The notes under the pieces: generated by a model
The model's input: only the letters and a program-made list of their open reading frames with translations
The model's database searches: none
What the model was told of the DNA's origin: nothing
Translations under genes and position numbers: made by a program
Part shown: one piece after another, positions 59,401 through 64,000 of the stretch
Layout: the number at the start of each line of letters is the position of its first letter
How positions within the stretch are numbered: the first letter of the stretch is position 1
Assembly (NCBI RefSeq): GCF_900110605.1
Contig: NZ_FOFI01000006.1
Coordinates: 62,001-126,000, forward strand
Reading direction: 5' to 3'
Source of the DNA: Epilithonimonas lactis
GTDB taxonomy: Bacteria; Bacteroidota; Bacteroidia; Flavobacteriales; Weeksellaceae
Length of the DNA: 64,000 nt

Positions 59401-59520
59401 TTTAATGTCCGTTTTTGCAGTGTCACTTGCCTTCTGCTGCGACCATAAGAAACCCGATGTAAGCAAAAATGCCGGAAACACGATTCGCTTAATATCTTTG
59501 TGTTTGATTATTAGAGACAT
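56479..59520 (-). CDS. SusC/RagA-family TonB-dependent transporter, short N-terminus
   Basis: 1013 aa. After the signal peptide (KRIVFPAFLLTSGFLWSQ) comes a short linker, the TonB box-like IDEVVIIGYG, and then the plug domain (LQALQGRAAGLNIV, VTVRGGASITQGTEPLYIVDG, GASAIAIYGARGSNGII), and a 22-strand barrel ending YVLGINLTF. The carboxypeptidase-regulatory-like domain that usually precedes the plug in SusC is absent, giving a short version. It imports glycan fragments with SusD. The locus suggests rhamnose-containing pectin oligosaccharides. Confidence 0.94.
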   Translation of the reverse strand: MSLIIKHKDIKRIVFPAFLLTSGFLWSQQKASDTAKTDIKDIDEVVIIGYGSVKKSDLTGSVSSVSAKDLAATPAMNALQALQGRAAGLNIVTAGGAPGAGANVTVRGGASITQGTEPLYIVDGFQLDGALNVINPNDIESIDVLKGASAIAIYGARGSNGIIVIKTKSGKKGKTTINYNSFMSFDMLSKKLDMVSSADQYVKYQYELAQLAGKTTQWSNVFDNSLGIDSPGFYAGVFDRINNRYANAPALNWQEKMLGGTGVTQNQNINISVGNEKTQAFISYNYNDQQGLLANFSEKRNSLRANIKSELYKGIRVDFGSMFTVNSTDGGGAYGGMKKILLQPINGGTKFTQDELYNTQTYGDFSGFDSNFDTENPYIETRASTSNKRSRSFVANAGIEFDIMKNFTFRTAGQYQWNNSKSTSFADENSRAFLTDPVNTGINGSIGNSESYRYQLTNTLTYNNTFGEKHRLTALIGQEAIYQESESNNMRLIKFPVVNFGLDDVTNATVADKDTDRSSTSLSSYFGRVNYNYDDRYLITATVRRDGSSKFGPVNRYGTFPSGALAWRLSQENFWKDGKINNVINEIKFRGEYGVTGNNDIGNSLYTTNLVLTDYPLNNTVGNPAYTTSNRLGNPYLKWEEMRSTNIGVDMAFLNNRIKLTSEWYNNKVSDMLLDALLPVSSGYARQQQNIGTMQNRGMEFTLNTVNLRTENFRWSTDANIGFNKSKVLSLENGQTQKTFSVGSSRGGLVTYYATVGEQLGDMYGYVYQGIYTTADFTQAANGTLTLNPGVVKPATGTPKPGDMKFAADNAAGDQFTRKMVKIGNGTPDFIGGISNNFSYKGFDMAVFMKFSVGGDVYNATKQSLSPYALYQNVPTEFGNNYYHLIDPNTGLATNNLVRLKELNPNEDANLWSLSNTNTTNIAYPSSYYVEDGSYLRIAQLTLGYSLNREFLEHVSVANARIYVTVNNLATITGYSGYDPEVSAASGVTVSPGYDSSSFPRSRSYVLGINLTF

Positions 59521-59595
59521 ATATTAATTTTTATTAAAATTTTATTTACACTAATTTATTATGTCACCAAAGTACACTGTTCCAAAAACTCTCGC

Positions 59596-59612
59596 ATCCT
59601 GCCATATCCTGC
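59596..59612 (-). promoter_or_regulatory. Direct repeat one helical turn apart upstream of SusC
   Basis: ATCCTGC-CAT-ATCCTGC (GCAGGAT-ATG-GCAGGAT on the coding strand) is a 7-bp direct repeat spaced exactly 10 bp apart, about 80 bp upstream of the SusC start. This is typical of activator half-sites on one DNA face. The rest of the 295-bp gap upstream of the SusC start holds only AT-rich DNA and the terminator at 59766. Confidence 0.45.
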
Positions 59613-59765
59613 AAACATTAAAAATTTAATATTTATATACAATTATTTGTAATTATTTAAAAAAAATATAGTTGAAGCATTAAGATTTCATTAATTCAAC
59701 GAAGCAAAATTCCACTTCGGATTATATTAATAAAAATAATTTGAGATTGAGGTTTTAGCAAAAAA

Positions 59766-59796
59766 AAAGCGGGAAATAGTTGTTATTTCCCGCTTT
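59766..59796 (-). terminator. Terminator of the second SusCD pair
   Basis: AAAGCGGGAAATA-GTTGT-TATTTCCCGCTTT is a perfect 13-bp stem followed on the minus strand by a run of Ts, 20 nt beyond the SusD stop at 59816. Confidence 0.93.
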
Positions 59797-59815
59797 GATT
59801 ATTTTACAAATGACA

Positions 59816-61354
59816 TTATGGATTTTGCTCGTATCCAGCTATTTGTACCTGTGTCAAAGGAATCTGGTAGAGATAGTCATTGGTCGTAATTGTATAATTG
59901 TAATTGAGTGCCGCCGCAGCTTGGTTGATGACATCCACTGCAATGTTCCAACGTACCAGATCATGCCAATAAATACCTTCGCCTGCAAATTCGGACCTTC
60001 TTTCTCTTCGCAAAGCTGTCATAAAATCAGCACTAGATAATGAAGTGGAAAGCGCAGGAAGACCTGCTCTCTGGCGGATCCTGTTGACGTACGGAACAGC
60101 TCCTGCCGTATTGCCCTGCATGTTGAGAACCTCAGCATACATCAACAAAACATCGGCATATCTAATAATTGGGAAGTTGATCGGCCAATCGTATCGGTTG
60201 GTGATCACCATTCCTTTTTCACGGAATTTCACAAAGAAATTTTGATTATCTGGCTGTCCATTTTGTGCTATGAATGATGTCTTGATCGTCAATGGCAATC
60301 TCAGGTCGCCTGACTCATAAGAACTGATAAGCGACTGGGAAACACCTAATTCGCCCGAGCTGTACAAGCTACTTTGTGCGTTATAAAAAGGATCGTTGAC
60401 ACCAAAGTTCGGGGTAACATAACTTGGCAGAAGAGAGCCTTGTGAAAGCCCACCAGTGATATGTTGGATCTCGAAAAGATGGTACTTGTTGTCGTTGGCA
60501 CTTTTGAAAAGATCGGCATAATTGGGCGCAAAAGTCACAAACTGACCTTCTTTCTGAATGACCGCCTGTAGATTCGTTCTTGCTTTTTCTACGTAGGCAT
60601 TATTGTTAAGCGGATAGCCGGCGCCGGTAAGGTAAATTCGGCCAAGCATTGCATGAGCTGCCGCTTTTGTAACCCTGCCTTTATCTTTAGCTTCGTAAGT
60701 ATCTTTCAGTCCAGCTACTGAAGCTTCGATTTCGGAAGTGATGAAGGTATAAAGGACCGTCAAATCTGTTCTAGGAATCGCCAAAGCCTCCTCTGGACTT
60801 ACGGGACGATCGATGAGTGGCACTTTTCCAAAGGTGCGCATCAACTCAAAATAAGCATATGCTCTCAAAAAACGGGTCTCTGAACGGTATTGTTCTTTGG
60901 TTGCAGCATTGGCAAAAGGAACGGCATCAATTCTGGACAAGATCACATTCGCATAAGAGATCAGCTGGTAGGCATCATCCCAAAGGATCGCCACCTCTTC
61001 TGTAGATGACGTATCTTGGAAACGGTTGATCGCAAAATAATCTCTATTTCCGTTTTGTGAAAGTGCCGTATAATTATTGGATCGCACCTCTGATGCTAAA
61101 AGGTAAAAATTAACATCATAACCTCCTCTTGATGAAGCATTTATCATTGCAGAATAAACACCAGACAAGGCTTGGTTGATCTGCAATTCGGTGGTGTAGA
61201 AGGAGTTCTGGGTAATATTATTTTCTGGTTCCAGTCTTAGGTCATCTTCGCAGCTTAGCATTCCCATCATCAAAGTTCCGACAAGGAAAGCTTTCGTTAA
61301 GGTTTTACCGCTTACTTTTAGAAAAGATGTTTTTGTATTATAAGTCGTTTTCAT
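59816..61354 (-). CDS. SusD/RagB-family surface glycan-binding lipoprotein (second pair)
   Basis: 512 aa, standard SusD size. Lipoprotein signal with Cys at about residue 35 (TLMMGMLSCEDD). SusD landmarks are SETRFLRAYAYFELMRTFGKVPLID, AAHAMLGRIYLTGAGYPLNN, IIRYADVLLMYAEVLNMQGN, and MTALRRERRSEFAGEGIYWHDLVRWN. It starts 11 nt after the upstream SusC gene and differs considerably from the SusD at 54402, so this is a second transport pair rather than a recent duplication. Confidence 0.95.
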   Translation of the reverse strand: MKTTYNTKTSFLKVSGKTLTKAFLVGTLMMGMLSCEDDLRLEPENNITQNSFYTTELQINQALSGVYSAMINASSRGGYDVNFYLLASEVRSNNYTALSQNGNRDYFAINRFQDTSSTEEVAILWDDAYQLISYANVILSRIDAVPFANAATKEQYRSETRFLRAYAYFELMRTFGKVPLIDRPVSPEEALAIPRTDLTVLYTFITSEIEASVAGLKDTYEAKDKGRVTKAAAHAMLGRIYLTGAGYPLNNNAYVEKARTNLQAVIQKEGQFVTFAPNYADLFKSANDNKYHLFEIQHITGGLSQGSLLPSYVTPNFGVNDPFYNAQSSLYSSGELGVSQSLISSYESGDLRLPLTIKTSFIAQNGQPDNQNFFVKFREKGMVITNRYDWPINFPIIRYADVLLMYAEVLNMQGNTAGAVPYVNRIRQRAGLPALSTSLSSADFMTALRRERRSEFAGEGIYWHDLVRWNIAVDVINQAAAALNYNYTITTNDYLYQIPLTQVQIAGYEQNP

Positions 61355-61365
61355 TTTTTTTTAAT

Positions 61366-64000
61366 TTAGAAGTTAAAGTTCAATCCCATCATATAAACTT
61401 TCGCATTTGGATATGCACCATAGTCGGTTCCGTCTGACTGTACAGATTCTGGATTATATCCACCGTAGTAGTTGTCCTTTCTCCATACATTTTCCAAACT
61501 CACATAGATCCTTAGATTGGAAATTCTTAATTTGTTTATCAGATCCTGAGAAAAATTGTAGCCTAATGTGATATTTTTCAACTGGATATAACTAGCGTCA
61601 TAAAGCCATCTCGTGTCCAAAAGACTTCCTGTGGTCCCATCCAATCTAGGTGTTTTTCCATCGCCCGGATTTTCGTCCGACTGCCATCTGTTGGCCCAAT
61701 TTCCCATGGCATTGTTCAGTGTTCCCATTCCCGGACGGTCGATTGCACGTCCTAAGAGTGCATAACTATAACCACCTTGCTGACCTTGGAAAAATACGGA
61801 AAGGTCGAAACTTTTGTATGAGAATGTATTGGTGAATCCCCAATAGTAATCTGGTGTTGGACCGCCAATGATGTGTCGGTCTTTATCATCGATCTTACCA
61901 TCACCATTGTAATCAAAATATTTTACGTCACCGGCGATAGCACCATTCGTTTTGGCCACACCAGCATTTGCGATGTCTGCACTGGAAAGGACACCAATGG
62001 CTTTGTAAAGATAGAAGGAATTGAGTTCTTCTCCTACCTGGATAATATTCGTCGTATTGCTGAAACCTGTGTAAATCGGTGCATTGTCACTGCCTAACTG
62101 CAATACTTTGTTGTTGTTGAAAGCAATGTTGGCGGAAGTGTTCCATCTGAATTCTCCCACAAAATTCTTTGTGCTAAGTTCCAACTCCACACCTTTGTTC
62201 TCTACAGAGCCCACATTCTTCCACATGGTGTTGTAACCAGTGACAGATGGAATCGGCTGTTGCAAAAGTAGGTCGTTCGTTTTCTTGATGTAATAATCTG
62301 CTGTAAAATCTATCCTGTTGAACAATCCCAGTTCAAAACCGAAATCTGAAGACCTTGTCTTTTCCCATGTCAGATCAGGATTTGGGATTGTGTTCGGGAT
62401 CAGACCATTTGTCAAGCCACCACCAAATGAATAGTTTCCACCTGCCAATGTTCCAAATGCTCTGTACTCTCCAATGGAGTTGTTTCCATTTTCACCCCAG
62501 CTGTATCGGAATTTCATATTCGTCAACCAGCTGGAATCTTTTAGGAAATTTTCCTGAGCGACGTTCCATGCTCCTCCAAATGCCGCGAAAGTTCCCCAAA
62601 GGTTGTTCCATCCGAATCTGGACGATCCATCTCTACGGATACTTGCAGACAACATATATCTTTTCTTGTAATCATAATTCACACGGCCGAACATAGAGAC
62701 CAACATCCATTCTGATGCTGTAGATTCTGAGTTAAGTACAGATGCAGACTGTGTAAAATTGAAAGTCTTTAGATCATCATTAGCAAAACCTTTGTTCCTG
62801 TTGTACTGCGTGGTCACTCTGTAGTTCTCTGCACTGTAACCTGCGATGGCAGCAACGCTGTGGTCTCCGAATGTTTTTTTGTAATTAAGCAAAGCCTCTC
62901 CCAGATATCGGTTGTAGTTTACCGTTCTGCGGCTTGCAATACTTACCTGTCCCGGGATATTTGTAATCAGGTCAAAGGTCGGCGTGTAGCCACTATTGAT
63001 ATTGAAGTTGTTGGTCGCCCCTCCTGAAATTTTGAAATTAAGGCCTGGCATAATGTCGTATGACATGTATAAACTGGACAATAATCTAAATTCATTGGTA
63101 TCGTTGGTCGTGTTTTCCATCAATCCGATCGGACTTTGTGTGGATCCGGCCCATCTGTATCTTGTATTTTTCCAGAAGTTGGTGTAGACACCTGCAGAGT
63201 TCTCCGCTATTGGAACCATAGAAAGCATTTTGTGGGCAAGATTATCTTTACCATCTACCGTCTCACCATAACTTTCGGAGAAACTAGGACGTAATGAAAC
63301 CCCAACTTTCCATTTGTCTGTAATATTAATGTCAACTACCGCACTTAGATTATATCTTCTAAATCCTGTGTTGATCGCCAAACCTTCTTGATCAAAGTAA
63401 CCTGCAGAGATGGCATACTTGGCATTTTTGCTGCCGCCTTGTACACCTAACTGATAACTTTGGATGGATGCAGGACGGTAAAACTCATCTTGCCAATCGA
63501 TATTAGCCACCTGATTTGTTCCCCATCTTGGATCCAGCATGTAGTTGATGTTAGCAAGATTATAATCATAATTATTAGCAAGATTGAAATACTTTGCTCT
63601 CACCTCATAGCTGTCCGAGGCAGAATTGGTAGCAGGATTCAGAGCGACCCATTTCTTGTTGGTAGCTTCCGTCACGTAATCGATCCATTCGGCACTGGTC
63701 ATGATATCCAGTTTCTTCTCGATGGTCTGAACGCCATAATATTGAGAAAAACTAAATGAAGGTTTGCCAGAAGTTCCTTTTTTCGTGGTCACAATCACCA
63801 CACCGTTTGATCCTCTTGATCCATACATCGCAGTAGAAGCGGCATCTTTCAAGACGTCAATCGATTGCACATCATCTGGTGCAATGTTCGCAATATCATC
63901 TACGACCATTCCGTCCACCACGTACACAGGTGAATTGTTTGCTGAAATAGAAGCCGTTCCACGAACTCGGACCTCCAAAGGCTCGCCCGGTTTTCCGCTA
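61366..64000 (-). CDS. SusC/RagA-family TonB-dependent transporter (N-terminus outside window)
   Basis: At least 878 codons; the frame continues open past base 64000 (SGKPGEPLEVRVRGTASI...), so the true start and signal peptide lie outside. An internal TTG at 63978 is not a start. Plug-domain motifs (NSPVYVVDGMVVDDIANI, DAASTAMYGSRGSNGVVIVTTKKG) and a barrel ending MMGLNFNF are visible. The barrel contains EF-hand-like DYNGDGKIDDKDRHIIGGPTP, which is common in SusC. It pairs with the SusD at 59816. Confidence 0.95.
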   Translation of the reverse strand, partial: SGKPGEPLEVRVRGTASISANNSPVYVVDGMVVDDIANIAPDDVQSIDVLKDAASTAMYGSRGSNGVVIVTTKKGTSGKPSFSFSQYYGVQTIEKKLDIMTSAEWIDYVTEATNKKWVALNPATNSASDSYEVRAKYFNLANNYDYNLANINYMLDPRWGTNQVANIDWQDEFYRPASIQSYQLGVQGGSKNAKYAISAGYFDQEGLAINTGFRRYNLSAVVDINITDKWKVGVSLRPSFSESYGETVDGKDNLAHKMLSMVPIAENSAGVYTNFWKNTRYRWAGSTQSPIGLMENTTNDTNEFRLLSSLYMSYDIMPGLNFKISGGATNNFNINSGYTPTFDLITNIPGQVSIASRRTVNYNRYLGEALLNYKKTFGDHSVAAIAGYSAENYRVTTQYNRNKGFANDDLKTFNFTQSASVLNSESTASEWMLVSMFGRVNYDYKKRYMLSASIRRDGSSRFGWNNLWGTFAAFGGAWNVAQENFLKDSSWLTNMKFRYSWGENGNNSIGEYRAFGTLAGGNYSFGGGLTNGLIPNTIPNPDLTWEKTRSSDFGFELGLFNRIDFTADYYIKKTNDLLLQQPIPSVTGYNTMWKNVGSVENKGVELELSTKNFVGEFRWNTSANIAFNNNKVLQLGSDNAPIYTGFSNTTNIIQVGEELNSFYLYKAIGVLSSADIANAGVAKTNGAIAGDVKYFDYNGDGKIDDKDRHIIGGPTPDYYWGFTNTFSYKSFDLSVFFQGQQGGYSYALLGRAIDRPGMGTLNNAMGNWANRWQSDENPGDGKTPRLDGTTGSLLDTRWLYDASYIQLKNITLGYNFSQDLINKLRISNLRIYVSLENVWRKDNYYGGYNPESVQSDGTDYGAYPNAKVYMMGLNFNF

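Noticed and set aside
63978-64000. TTG at 63978 as the start of the last SusC
   Set aside because: The frame is open to the window edge and the visible sequence begins inside the plug domain, so the gene is truncated by the window.
1-64000. rRNA, tRNA, insertion sequence, prophage or integration site
   Set aside because: I found no transposase, integrase, phage structural gene or recognisable stable-RNA sequence on either strand.

Overview
The window looks like a chromosomal segment of a flavobacterium in the Chryseobacterium/Epilithonimonas group (Bacteroidota, Weeksellaceae). This is inferred from gene content and style: SusC/SusD pairs, a type IX secretion C-terminal signal, a histone H1-like protein, DUF4294, DUF2490 and DUF4450 families, moderately AT-rich DNA, and TAnnTTTG-type -7 boxes a short distance upstream of many starts. 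I saw no rRNA, tRNA, insertion sequence, prophage or CRISPR array.

Region 1 (1-7.6 kb, minus strand) is a potassium-uptake kdp operon. In transcription order it holds a 119-aa protein, two tiny membrane proteins (45 and 26 aa), a 127-aa paralogue of the first protein, kdpF, a third tiny membrane protein (28 aa), kdpA, kdpB, kdpC, an outer-membrane porin, and the 5' end of kdpD, which runs off the left edge. A sigma-54-dependent NtrC-type response regulator (7.6-9 kb) lies just upstream on the same strand. No KdpE is visible.

Region 2 (9-38.8 kb) is mostly housekeeping: a histone H1-like protein, a VWA/MoxR-like AAA pair, a GH92 mannosidase, SixA, DUF4294, an M42 peptidase, Rpe, Ndk, a fused CcsBA cytochrome c assembly protein, FtsK, a very AT-rich orphan gene, an alarmone-hydrolase-like HD protein, DUF2490, pyruvate dehydrogenase E2 and E1-alpha, a PAP2-like protein, BlaI, DUF4153, an RRM protein, an aldo/keto reductase, a T9SS-sorted beta-helix protein, two small regulators and a retropepsin-like protein. 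Between ndk and ccsBA the plus strand carries an almost perfect sigma-54 promoter, followed within about 70 nt by a UUCG-capped terminator, which predicts a very short sigma-54-dependent RNA. The gap at 27.1-27.8 kb holds a 41-bp tandem array whose units each form a hairpin.

Region 3 (39-64 kb) is a pectin/rhamnose utilisation locus. On the plus strand are a GH28 enzyme, a DUF4450 protein, a six-hairpin glycosidase-like protein and a GntR/LacI-type regulator. On the minus strand is a complete L-rhamnose-to-pyruvate route (RhaI isomerase, rhamnulokinase, bifunctional rhamnulose-1-phosphate aldolase/lactaldehyde dehydrogenase, FMN-dependent L-lactate dehydrogenase), preceded by two SusCD outer-membrane pairs; the last SusC runs off the right edge. 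The inferred logic is outer-membrane import and trimming of rhamnose-rich pectin oligosaccharides, then cytoplasmic conversion of rhamnose to DHAP and lactate, then lactate to pyruvate.

Several dispersed intergenic repeat families are present, including four members of one imperfect palindromic element at 2.4, 17.8, 27.2 and 44.0 kb.
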